Assembly (NCBI GenBank): GCA_049999725.1 | Contig: JBNGIS010020207.1 | Coordinates: forward strand, 20,743 to 84,742 | Direction of reading: 5' to 3' | DNA length: 64,000 nucleotides | Source of the DNA: Haplomitrium mnioides | Taxonomy: Eukaryota; Marchantiophyta; Haplomitriopsida; Calobryales | In this document: piece by piece, positions 11,080 through 19,326 of the stretch | How the letters are laid out: every line of letters starts with the position of its first letter | How positions within the stretch are numbered: position 1 is the stretch's first letter | Position numbers and translations under genes: made by a program | Notes under the pieces: model-generated | Told to the model about the DNA's origin: nothing | The model's input: the letters and a program-made list of their open reading frames with translations, nothing else | Database searches by the model: none

Positions 11080-11957
11080 AGCAACGAGCCAAGAGGTTCT
11101 GATGGGAAGGGGCTCAGATTTTGCGCATCTGGACGGATGGAAAGGTACGTGTTGGGCCTAAGCCGATGCAGCATCTTGCACTAGTGCGTCATGCCCACGA
11201 GGAGTTGGGACATTTTGGAGTGAAGCGCGCCTATAGTTTATTGTAGACACAGTATTGGTGGAGGGGCATGAACACTGATGTGCAGCAGTGGGTAGCCAAG
11301 TGTGTGGTGTGTGATTGGTTCGAGCATCGTTTAATGCTCCTACTCCTCAATTGCATCCACTACCGATCATGGGTTTGGGATATCGTTGGAGTTTGGATTT
11401 TACAGGTCCCTTGCCTTTGATCCAGCGGCACAATCGTTATGTGTTGGTAATGGTGGAGCATTTCTCCAAGTGGATTGAGTTGGTAGCCTTGCCAGACAAG
11501 ACCAGTGGAGGAGTGGCTGTCACTTTCTTGGACCGAGCTCTTAGTCATTTTAGGACACCAGCCGAAGTATTGACAGATCAAGGTACAAAATTTCGAGGTG
11601 AGTTTAAAGTTTTGTGTGAGCAAGCTCTCATTGATCATCGTGCTACGCCGAGGGATCATCTTGAGGCAGATGAGTTGGCTGAATGAGTAGTTCAGACTGT
11701 GAAAAGAGCATTGCACAAGTATAGCTTGCAAGTTGTACACCATGGAAATTGGGATCTCTAGTTACAATGGCTTGCGATGGGTTACAGATTCCGTAAGCAG
11801 GCATCCTTGGCATCTTTTTCACCTTATTTCTTGTTATATGGGAGTGAACCTGATTTACCCTCCTCTATTCGACGTGATGTTACCATGGTTGTGGATATGG
11901 ATGATCCAAATGTTTGGGTGCATGTGTGTTCAGATAGAGCCCGGGTGTTCGAGAAAG
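11080..11957 (+). pseudogene. pol: Element B integrase, part 1 (zinc domain and catalytic core)
   Basis: Integrase inserts the cDNA into the genome. An HHCC zinc domain is recognisable between about 11180 and 11320: H-A-H-E-E-L-G-H-F-G-V-K, then K-C-V-V-C. The core in 11315-11686 has S-L-D-F-T-G (first catalytic Asp) and L-T-D-Q-G-T-K-F (second Asp). A-D-E-L-A-E then precedes V-V-Q-T-V-K-R, the region of the catalytic Glu, with a stop at 11684-11686. The frame 11777-11957 carries the C-terminal part of the core (Y-G-S-E-P-D-L-P) and ends at the insertion of element C, directly before TGTAAC. The coding sequence resumes after the second GAAAG at 18161. Confidence 0.83.
11953..11957. other. Target-site duplication GAAAG, left copy (element C)
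   Basis: GAAAG directly precedes the TGTAAC terminus of element C and is repeated at 18156-18160 right after its other end. A 5-bp duplication is what Ty3/gypsy integrases produce, so C inserted as an intact element into the integrase of B. Confidence 0.95.
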
Positions 11958-12518
11958 TGTAACACTACAAACCCACGCACGAATTAGCACAAGTATAACA
12001 CATACAAGTTAGTATAAAAGAGGAGCACAAAGAGCTTCAAAACCCCCAAGGTAAGAGATGCCAAACAAGGCACTCTCCCTTCTTTATATACTTGATAGAA
12101 AGCTCTTTGCTTACATAGGGGGATGAACCTCATTGGTTGCTTTTCTATCATCTTCTAATTGGACCCCTCTTTTCTCTTTTGCTCTAATTGGACCACCCTT
12201 TACTTTTATTCTCATGTTGCCATGTGTCATAATCTTTAGAACCTTCTATCTCTTTAGTTCTCCTTTTGCCACGTGTCCTTATCTTTAGAACCTTCTTTTC
12301 ACTTTAATTCTTCGCTTGCCACGTGTCCTTATCCTCTTCTAAAGTGCTCCCTTTTTTACTTTAATTCGTTGACTTTCTCTCCTCTTACCACGTGTCCAAT
12401 TCTCTAAAATAGCAACTATTTTCTATTACTCTAACTTAGTAAGAGCTTTCTAGACATAGTTGACACTATATCTTACTTCATTTTTAGCTATGGCTTGCTA
12501 AAGTTAGTGACCGTTGCA
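11958..12518 (-). repeat. Element C 3' LTR
   Basis: 561 bp, running from TGTAACAC to GTTGCA in plus-strand reading; the element itself is inverted. It has a TATA-type box on the minus strand and decayed G-box repeats (GCCACGTGTCC appears more than once between about 12270 and 12400). It pairs with 17595-18155. Confidence 0.95.
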
Positions 12519-12535
12519 ATCCTCCTCCCTTTTAA
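12519..12535 (-). promoter_or_regulatory. Element C polypurine tract
   Basis: On the minus strand this is a purine run (AAAAGGGAGGAGGAT-like) ending at the 3' LTR. It primes plus-strand DNA synthesis. The same tract lies before the 3' LTR of E at about 31253-31269. Confidence 0.8.
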
Positions 12536-13968
12536 GAGGCAACGTCCTCGTTGTGAGTAAGAGAGTTCTCAAAAGAGTGAACAAGCACAGAGGCATTAGC
12601 CAAATTCTCCAATGGCTCCCAAGTAGCTTCATAAAGAGGGTAGCTTTTCCAACGAACCAAATATTCAACAATCTCACGACGACCGCGGCGCCGTGTACGT
12701 TTCTTCAAGAGTTGTTCAACCTCATACTCTTTATGACCTACAATAAGTTCAGGTGGTGGAGAGGGCTCTTGGGTATTGGTAAAAGAGGAAGAATGAAAGA
12801 CAAAAACCTGGAGTAAAGAGACATGAAAGACTTGATGAATCTTCATGTGAGGAGGTAAAACCAACCGATAAGCCACTTCACCAATGCGAGCAAAAGATAG
12901 AAAAAGACCAATAAAGCAAGCATTTAACTTACGCGAATGAAGCAAAGGAAGATTGGATGTGGAGAGCCAGACTTGGTCACCGATAGCAAAGGTTACCTCT
13001 CGACAATGAGTATCAACATATTGCTTTTGTCGATTATGAGCAACTTCCAATTTTTCCTTGGCTTATCGAATGTCATAATGTAGACGATGGAGAAAATCAT
13101 CAACGGCTGGACTCCTAGAAGTTAACGGTAAGGCATGTTGAAGACTAGAGATCGTGGTAGGATGCTCACCATACATCAAAAAGAAAGGTGTGGTATGTGT
13201 AGAACTATTGATGGAGTTATTGTACGAGAACTCCACAAGAGGGAGTAGCCAATCCCACTCCTCTTGCTCTTCCAAAGTAAAAGCTCGTAGCATATCTTTG
13301 ATGGTTCGGTTGGCCCGTTCAGTTTCACCATCAGATTCTGGATGATAAGCAGTAGACATAGCCACTTTAGTCTTGAGAAGACCAAATATAGTGCGCCAAA
13401 ACATGCTGGTGAATTGAGTACCTCGGTCAGAAATAATAACTTTGGAAAGACCATGATGAGAGTAGACGGCTTCCAAATAAATTAGTGCTAACTCATGTGC
13501 TATTACAGATTTGGTAGTTGGACAAATATGAATCATTTTGCTAAGCTTGTCCACAAAAACAACAATAGCATCATAGCGCGTAGAAGTACGAGGTAGCTCA
13601 CACACAATATCCATACTCACATGTTCCCATCGTCGATTGGGAATAGGTAATGGTTGCAATAAGCCTCCTCGTTTAAGGTTGGTAGCCTTGTTTTGTTGAC
13701 AAGCCAAGCAACTCTGAACATAAGCCTCCACATCTTGATGCATTTTAGACCAATAATAAACTCGTTGAAGATGGTCCAAGGTCTTCTCAATTCCAACATG
13801 GCCCCCAACTGCAGAATCATGTGCTTCATATAAAATCTCATAGCAAAGCTTAACATTGTTGGGAACCCATACCTTATCTTGGAAGAAAATCAATCCTCTC
13901 ACCTCTTTCACCAACTTCTTTTGTTGTGCGGCGATGATCTCTTCATCTGTCTTTATTGCCACCAGCAT
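12532..13968 (-). pseudogene. pol: Element C integrase with C-terminal chromodomain
   Basis: The stretch 13968-13063 (301 codons) is a nearly full integrase. The HHCC zinc domain has H50, H57, C87 and C90. The catalytic triad is D120, D181 and E217, with the classic 35-residue spacing between the last two. A single TAA at 13063-13065 separates it from the frame 13050-12532, which is in the same register. That frame carries the integrase C-terminal fold and, at residues 109-150, a chromodomain (Y-E-V-E-Q-L-L, L-V-R-W-K, A-T-W-E-P). Chromodomains of chromoviruses bind methylated histone tails and steer insertion to heterochromatin. One stop codon is the only visible lesion in this integrase-chromodomain unit. 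Confidence 0.93.
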
Positions 13969-14039
13969 TTCTGTCCATCAAGTAGGATGAATTGTGATTT
14001 TTGACATGATGTTGAGTTGAGGCATGCGTGTCAATGCAT

Positions 14040-15244
14040 CTGCAATTTGACATTTTCCTTCCACATAAACCATCTTCATATGAAACCGTTGTCGCCACTC
14101 TGCCTATTGAATCTGCCTTTTTGAGAGCTCTTTTTGAGTTTCTAGATAGATTAGAGGCTTATGGTCGGTTTTGACCACAAACTCCTATCTTTGAGATAGT
14201 GCTTCCAATGCTTGGTTGATAACACAATCGCCAATTCTTCTCGTTTCGTATTGTGGTAGTTCTGCTCTACATTGCTCAATTTTCTAGAAAAGAAGGCAAT
14301 AGGATGCCAACCATCCTCCATTCTTGTTGCAAAACTCCACCTATGGCTTTTCCAGATGCATCCACCAAAAGTTTGATTGGTCATTTAGATTCATACCATT
14401 TAAGAATTGGAGCATGAAGAAGTGATTTCTTCAATGCTTGAAACGCCAACTCTTCTATAGCTCCTCATGTCCACGTATGACTTTTCTTGAGCAAGTTGGT
14501 CAATGGTTCTGCTATTTGTGCAAAACCTTTCACGAATCGACGATAAAACCCGGTTAGCCCCAAAAATCCTCTTAGTTGTGTGTGATCACTAGGAGCTTCC
14601 CACTTTTGAATTGTCTCTACTTTTTCATTCATAACTTGGATTCCTGATGCACTCACACGATGACCCAAGTAGTCCACCTCCATTTTTCCAATTTTTCATT
14701 TTGACATCTTCTTCATATATAGCTTGTGATTTTGAAGTACCTTCAATACCATACGAAGATGTTATTGATGGTCTTGGAGATTCTTGCTATAAATGAGAAT
14801 GTCATCCAAAAAGACAATAACAAACTTATCTAGATAAGATCGAAAAATATTGTTCATAAGACCCATAAATGTTGCATGAGCATTAGTTAATCCAAAAGGC
14901 ACAACAAGATATTCGAAATGCCCATATCGACTTTGAAATGCTGTTTTTTGCACATCACCTTCTGCAATTCGGATTTGATTGTATCCGCTTTTCAAATCAA
15001 ACTTTGTAAAGTAAATTTCTCCTAGAAGTTGATCAAACAAATCATCCATTCTACGTAATGCATATTTATTTTTCACCGTTTGTTGGTTGAGTGCTTGATA
15101 GTCAATACACATCCTCATACTCCCATCTTTCTTTTTCACAAACAATACTAGTGCATCATAAGGAGAGATGCTTGGCTGAATGAACCCCTTCTCCAATAAT
15201 TCAGTAATCTGAGATTTGCATTCCTCGAGTTCATGAGAAGGCAA
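14040..15244 (-). pseudogene. pol: Element C reverse transcriptase and RNase H
   Basis: On the minus strand, 15244-14762 gives an RT with M-R-M-C-I-D-Y, F-D-L-K-S-G-Y, the F-G-L-T-N block and V-F-L-D-D, the catalytic box near 14800. The thumb follows at 14683-14465 in the same register after a stop ([16 protein letters not shown]). RNase H is seen in 14384-14151, after a register change and partly degraded (W-H-P-I-A-F-F-S-R-K-L, K-R-E-E-L-A-I-V). RT is preceded in the same register by the protease, separated by one TGA at 15245-15247. Related RTs are at 28311-29396 (E) and, more decayed, in D and F. Confidence 0.9.
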
Positions 15245-15994
15245 TCAATATGGTGCTTTACATGGTGGGATACTTCTTGGAATAACCTCAATCTTGTGAT
15301 TAATGCATCGTTTAGGCGACAAACCATGGGGTAAATTATTGGGAAAGACATAGTGAAACTCCTTCAAAATACCTTGAAAATCATGGGGAATTTTATTCTT
15401 TGAGTCCTCCTTATCAACTGTTAGTTCACGTATGAGCCCTAAAAACACTGTGTCTTGTCTTTTGATTGAGTGTGCTCCAATCACATATAAGGGTAGATGA
15501 CTTGAATGAGGTCGTACTCGATCTCCCCGAATCTTCCATTGAGATGTCGTGAGTATCTTCTTTCGCCAATCTACTTGCAAGTTATATCTTCGTAGCCATT
15601 TCATTCCAAGAATCGCATCATATCTCACCAACGTCGTGATTTTCCATTCCAAATTCTCCTTATAATTGCCTATATGTAGAGCTATAGTTTGAGATAAACG
15701 TTCAATAGCCTCACTTTGGCCATTTGCTATTTCAACCACCTCATGTTCTTCCTTTTCAATTGGCAACTTCAGCTTCAAGACTATCGTTCGTGATAGATAA
15801 TTTTCTTCCGCCCCGGAGTCCACTAAAACTCTCACTGCCAATCCTTCCATCCATCCATCAACCACAATTAGTCCTCCATTTTTTTGTTTTTCTATATAGT
15901 ATATTTGCTTGGTTTGAAACTTTTCCTCGCCTTTCTTCCTTCTCCCAACAAAACCACGAGGCTTTTTTACTGGTGCCCATTGTTTCCTTGACAT
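15245..15994 (-). pseudogene. Element C aspartic protease and protease-RT linker
   Basis: A 249-codon open stretch on the minus strand. It contains the retropepsin signature V-L-V-D-S-G-A-E-E-N-Y-L with an intact catalytic D-S-G, and later A-I-L-G-M-K-W-L, the hydrophobic-Gly block near the end of the protease fold. The rest is a linker to RT with F-P-N-N-L-P-H-G-L and the I-P-P-C-K-A-P-Y block that normally leads into RT. It would process the Gag-Pol polyprotein. Confidence 0.88.
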
Positions 15995-16059
15995 TCTTCA
16001 TCTTCTCCATTGTTGACATTATGAAGAGGCAGTCAAAACACTCGCCCTTGATTACATCG

Positions 16060-16893
16060 TATTGCTCTACAATTCGGTGCAATGTGCCCTATTCGACCAC
16101 AATTGTAACATGTTCGTGTTTCTCATTGTTCTTGATTTCTTCTTTCAATAACATTGTGTGGTCCTCTTGGTTGTTGATTGGAGCAATTGAAATCTCTTCT
16201 TATGATATATCCCAACTCCATAGGCATGGGACCATAATTCCCTCCTGTTGGCACAATTCCCAATGTTCCTTCAATTCTTTGAGCATACGAGATGGCTTCG
16301 TTAACATCCTTTGGATTTCTCATCATAACTTCCCTTCGAATCTTCCTTTTCAATCCTTGCAAAAATTTGTCAAAGGCTTTGGCTGAACTCATGTCTTCAA
16401 TTTGGACTTGTAAGCTTCGAAATTCTTCAATGTACCTTGGAACGCTTCTTTGTTGCTCTAACTCCCAAAGCTTAGTTCTGACAGTTAATATAGAGTCTAC
16501 CGCTTTGAAATTTTGTAATAAGCCTTCTTTAAGGCTACTCCATAAAAGTTGTTCTCCTCATGTATTTTTTTGTCTCTCCCATCCTTGTAGCCAAATAGAT
16601 GCGTGCTTTGTTAAAAATGATCTTGCGAATAGCTCTTTTTCCAAATCTGATGCATGCGGGTAATATAACATATGAACTTCCATCCAATACACCCATCCTT
16701 CGATAACACCTACTATGCGGCTTCCTCTATAAGCCTCCACTTTACACGACTTGCTCATCTTTTGAACCAATGTTTCTCGACTCACTTCTCCATTCTCTTG
16801 TTGTAATCGCATTTCCACCATCTCCACCATTAACATATTTGTTTGTTGTTGGCTTGCTATAAGGGCTGTTTGAAGTTCCTCCAACTTTTCCAT
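16060..16893 (-). pseudogene. gag: Element C gag with CCHC zinc knuckle
   Basis: Minus-strand Gag starts at 16893 (M-E-K-L-E-E-L-Q-T-A), with an N-terminal Gln-rich helical part. The capsid-type region covers about 16700-16300 (Y-Y-P-H-A-S-D-L-E-K-E-L-F, then F-L-Q-G-L-K-R-K-I-R). The RNA-binding knuckle C-Y-N-C-G-R-I-G-H-I-A-P-N-C lies at 16069-16110. Frames 16893-16558 and 16392-16123 share a register and are broken by stops between; the knuckle and protease are in another register, so at least one frameshift exists. The same Gag occurs in E (26873 onward), F and D. Confidence 0.85.
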
Positions 16894-16944
16894 TAATCAA
16901 GCTCCTTCTTCTAGATTGGAAGAACTTGCCTCCATGATTTTTTG

Positions 16945-17166
16945 TCACAACTTAACTACTTGTAACTTATATGAAAACAAATACATACACATTTCAATTG
17001 TGAAGAATAAGTAAATAAAAGGTTTAGTTGATGCTAACACTGAATCACAAAACCTCTCTCCAAACTTACGAACAAGAAAATCTCGCTGGATTTGTTTAAG
17101 CGTCACTCGAATAGAAATGTGATACTTGGAGTTGAACTCTTCTAGAGGAGCTTGGTTTAAATCCAT
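16945..17166 (-). CDS. Small leader ORF of element C (family gamma)
   Basis: A 73-codon ORF upstream of gag on the minus strand, beginning M-D-L-N-Q-A-P-L-E-E-F. Homologous small ORFs occupy the same place in E (26643-26843), F (start 37969, stopped after four codons) and D (start 40779). The N-terminal pattern D-L-N-x-x-P is the form of an EAR repression motif, but no function is known and chance similarity is possible. The C-terminal part is hydrophobic and varies between copies. It could be a real small protein, a regulatory upstream ORF, or a relic of a longer Gag N-terminus. Confidence 0.55.
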   Translation of the reverse strand: MDLNQAPLEEFNSKYHISIRVTLKQIQRDFLVRKFGERFCDSVLASTKPFIYLFFTIEMCMYLFSYKLQVVKL

Positions 17167-17581
17167 TTTCTATCTATCACAAAACATAAATGAAACACTC
17201 CCATGTAACACCATAATTTACCATAGGTAAGATAACAAGTTCTCTTGATTCCATCACAAAAACCATAAAATCATCCCCAAAATTGTATACTCAAATTTGA
17301 CAAAAGAAAAGTTTGTCAATATTAAACACACGAATATTAAAAAGATTCAATAGAGGAATTCTAGGAAGTACATATGCTCCTCTATCCATTTGCTACCATG
17401 ATATCAAGTCAACTTCTTATCTTCATAATTCATAAAAGATGGGATATCCACTATCCTTTACTCATGAAAACTTGAGAGTTTAACTCTTTTGGAGTTGATG
17501 CAAAGTGGAGATTCCACTACTCCAAAGGTCTTTAATACTTCTCCAAAGAGGGGTAATCCACACTTCTTTGGAGAAGACAAA

Positions 17582-17593
17582 GCTCTGATACCA
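17582..17593 (-). promoter_or_regulatory. Element C primer-binding site (tRNA-iMet)
   Basis: Reads TGGTATCAGAGC on the minus strand, complementary to the 3' end of plant initiator tRNA-Met. It lies one base inside the 5' LTR. It primes minus-strand cDNA synthesis. Confidence 0.93.
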
Positions 17594-17594
17594 T

Positions 17595-18155
17595 TATAAC
17601 ACTACAAACCTACGCACGAATTAGCACAAGTATAACATATGCAAGTTAGCATAAAAGAGGCGCACAAAGAACTTCAAAACCCCCAATGTAAGAGATGCCA
17701 AACAAGGCACTCTCTCTTCTTTATATACTTGATAGAAATCTCTTTGCTTACATAGGGGGATGAACCTCATTGGTTGCTTTTTTATCCTCTTCTAATTGGA
17801 CCCCTCTTTTCTCTTTCGCTCTAATTGGACCACCCTTTAATTTTATTCTCATGTTGCCACATGTACTAATCTTTAGAATCTTCTATCTCTTTAGTTCTCC
17901 TTTTGCCACGTGTCCTTATCTTTAGAACCTTCTTTTCACTTTAATTCTTCGCTTGCCACGTGTCCTTATCCTCTTCTAAAATACTCCTTTTTTTACTTTA
18001 ATTCGTTGACTTTCTCTCCTCTTGCAACATGTCCAATTCTCTAAAATAGCAACCGCTTTCTGTTACTCTAACTTAGTAATAGCTTTCTAGATATAGTTGA
18101 CACTATATCTTACTTCATTTTTAGCTATGGCTTGCTAAATTTAGTGACCGTTACA
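17595..18155 (-). repeat. Element C 5' LTR
   Basis: 561 bp, the partner of 11958-12518. Its inner terminus reads TATAAC instead of TGTAAC, one transition. On the minus strand it holds the TATA box and G-box-like repeats that would drive transcription of C. Confidence 0.95.
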
Positions 18156-18160
18156 GAAAG
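18156..18160. other. Target-site duplication GAAAG, right copy (element C)
   Basis: The second copy of the 5-bp duplication at 11953-11957. The reading frame of the B integrase resumes immediately afterwards. Confidence 0.95.
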
Positions 18161-18393
18161 TCATGCCGATGGCATTTGACAACCTTGCCATTGCTCAACA
18201 TCATGATACTTTACAATATGCTACTATACGTGGAGGTGGATATTGCACTAGGATTTGGAGGTTTCATCCTGGTGATTATGTTTATTTGTAGCAAACAGCA
18301 CCCACGACACTTGATGTCACTATTGGGCAACGGATTCTACGAGTACGTAAGGTACTGCCTTCGAGAGTTTTACAGCTCAAAGGACGTGATGGC
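18161..18393 (+). pseudogene. pol: Element B integrase, part 2 (C-terminal domain)
   Basis: This continues the frame interrupted at 11957. Motifs typical of the gypsy integrase C-terminus are visible: the F-H-P-G-D-Y-V-Y-L block near 18265-18290, where host or RNA-contacting integrase tails have G-D-x-V, then I-L-R-V-R-K-V-L-P-S-R-V-L-Q-L-K-G-R-D-G. One in-frame TAG follows Y-L near 18289. There is no chromodomain; the coding sequence instead runs on into a PHD finger. Confidence 0.8.
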
Positions 18394-18636
18394 ATGGTTT
18401 GGAAGGATCATGTGTGCAGTTGTGCACCTTGTCACCTTCTGAACATTGATGGCACTATAGATCCCAGCGTGGCACAAGTTTCTGCAGGTTTGAAGTGTAT
18501 GTTGTGTGGTTCTTCTAAGGGAGCCACCACTATGTTGATTTGTGACAAATGTTCTAGAGGATGGCATATGTCATGTTTGATGTCTCCATTGGTTACTATT
18601 CCTGGCAGATCATGGTTCTGCCCTCACTGTTCATAG
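18394..18636 (+). pseudogene. PHD finger at the C-terminus of the element B integrase
   Basis: The last 80 codons of the polyprotein. Numbering from 18394, the zinc ligands are C35-x2-C38-x11-C50-x2-C53-x4-H58-x2-C61-x14-C76-x2-C79, a complete C4HC3 PHD pattern with the usual aromatic residue (W74) two residues before the last pair. A Cys-rich preface (C-S-C-A-P-C-H) precedes it. PHD fingers read histone H3 tails, often by H3K4 methylation state. Here the finger takes the position that a chromodomain holds in families alpha and gamma, suggesting a different chromatin-targeting rule. The ATG at 18394 is probably not a real start; it is the tail of integrase. It ends at TAG 18634-18636 with no lesion inside the finger. 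Confidence 0.9.
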
Positions 18637-18806
18637 AACAACTAGTTTCCATTGAGTTCTAAGGTTGGTATAGATTATAGGAGGTGAACGATGAGGCTCA
18701 ATTGCACCCGGTCTCCTAGTCTTTGCATCATTAAGTGTATATCAATTTTGTAGGAGATAGATGGCTAGCTAGAATTAGGGGACCTGACCACCAGCTAGGA
18801 GGCGAT
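18637..18806 (+). promoter_or_regulatory. Element B 3' untranslated region with candidate polypurine tract
   Basis: 170 bp between the PHD stop codon and the first TGTAAGGTCTC. It has no coding signal. The purine-rich stretch CTAGGAGGCGAT at 18795-18806 directly abuts TGTA and is the best polypurine-tract candidate, which would place the true 3' LTR start at 18807. Confidence 0.55.
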
Positions 18807-19198
18807 TGTAAGGTCTCATGCATTGTATGCGTGTGAGACTCAATTGCGTATCATTCTCTGTTGTATGTTGGTAGATGTTATGGAATGTGTGTGGACGATG
18901 TAGTTGTGTAAGCGATGTGTATATGTACGATAACTGTCACAACATTCCATGTAGTTTTCTATTTTTAGATATTTTAAGTTTTTTGTCTTTTTGTGCTTTA
19001 GTATATAAGGCCATATACTCTCATCGAAAGGTTATCTTTTGATGTCTCATTTCGTTTATGAACCAAGAGGAGAGCTGTGGTATTGCAATTCTTGGAGAAG
19101 CGTGGATTCCTTGTGAGCAAAGATGCGCTGGTTCTGATATCGGAAGATCAACACACTTTTGGGAATTTCTTCAAGAAGGTATCACTTTAAGAAAAGTA
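18807..19198 (+). repeat. Element B right LTR (candidate full U3-R-U5 unit)
   Basis: It starts TGTAAGGTCTC after a purine tract. The first 128 bp (to 18934) recur at 19199-19326. The next 264 bp (18935-19198) match the left end of the element (1780 to about 2045), including the TATATAAG box. The unit does not close with a clear CA terminus, and the last 25-30 bp seen at the left end are missing. Confidence 0.6.
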
Positions 19199-19326
19199 TT
19201 TTAGGGTCTCATGCATTGTATGCGCATGAGACTCAATTGCGTATCATTCTCTATTGTATGTCGGTAGATGTCATGGAATGTGTGTAGACGATGTAGTTGT
19301 GTAAGCGATGTGTATGCGCACGACAA
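19199..19326 (+). repeat. Second copy of the 128-bp LTR start block at the right end of B
   Basis: Repeats 18807-18934 with about a dozen differences and ends GACA before element A resumes. It contains the perfect inverted repeat GTCTCATGC / GCATGAGAC at 19206-19233. It shares TATGCGCAC (19313-19321) with the element A sequence at the left junction (1771-1779). Confidence 0.75.

Larger units (their letters stand above)
11958..18155 (-). mobile_element. Element C: complete Ty3/gypsy chromovirus (family gamma)
   Basis: A structurally complete 6198-bp element on the minus strand. It has two 561-bp LTRs, a PBS for initiator tRNA-Met next to the right LTR, a polypurine tract next to the left LTR, and a 5-bp TSD. 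From its 5' end (right) to its 3' end (left) it encodes a small leader ORF, gag with one zinc knuckle, protease, RT, RNase H, integrase and a chromodomain. The LTRs differ at roughly 34 of 561 positions by eye (about 6%), so it is clearly older than element E. Several stops and register changes break the polyprotein, though the integrase frame is long. Its size matches F (6183 bp) and E after removal of the E gap duplication (6188 bp). Confidence 0.95.
1780..19326 (+). mobile_element. Element B: Ty3/gypsy with DNA methyltransferase and PHD finger (family beta)
   Basis: A plus-strand element of about 11.3 kb once the 6.2-kb element C and one TSD copy are subtracted. Order: LTR-like sequence (1780-2074), long untranslated leader (to about 5425), Gag with two zinc knuckles, aspartic protease, C5-cytosine methyltransferase-like domain, RT, RNase H, integrase, PHD finger (to 18636), short 3' region and LTR sequence. 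From about 5944 to 9867 the coding sequence stays in one register apart from stop codons. The extra methyltransferase and PHD modules are not part of ordinary plant gypsy elements. It sits inside the RNase H of element A. Its outer ends read TGTC and GACA, with a weak 4-bp GCAC/ACAC flank duplication, but the LTR arrangement is permuted. This copy is inactive. Confidence 0.88.

Noticed and set aside
15724-16386. A 220-codon plus-strand frame in element C
   Set aside because: It is antisense to C protease and gag, which are well supported on the minus strand.
18394-18636. The PHD segment as a separate small host gene
   Set aside because: It is in line with the B integrase tail and directly precedes the element 3' region, so it is the end of the polyprotein.
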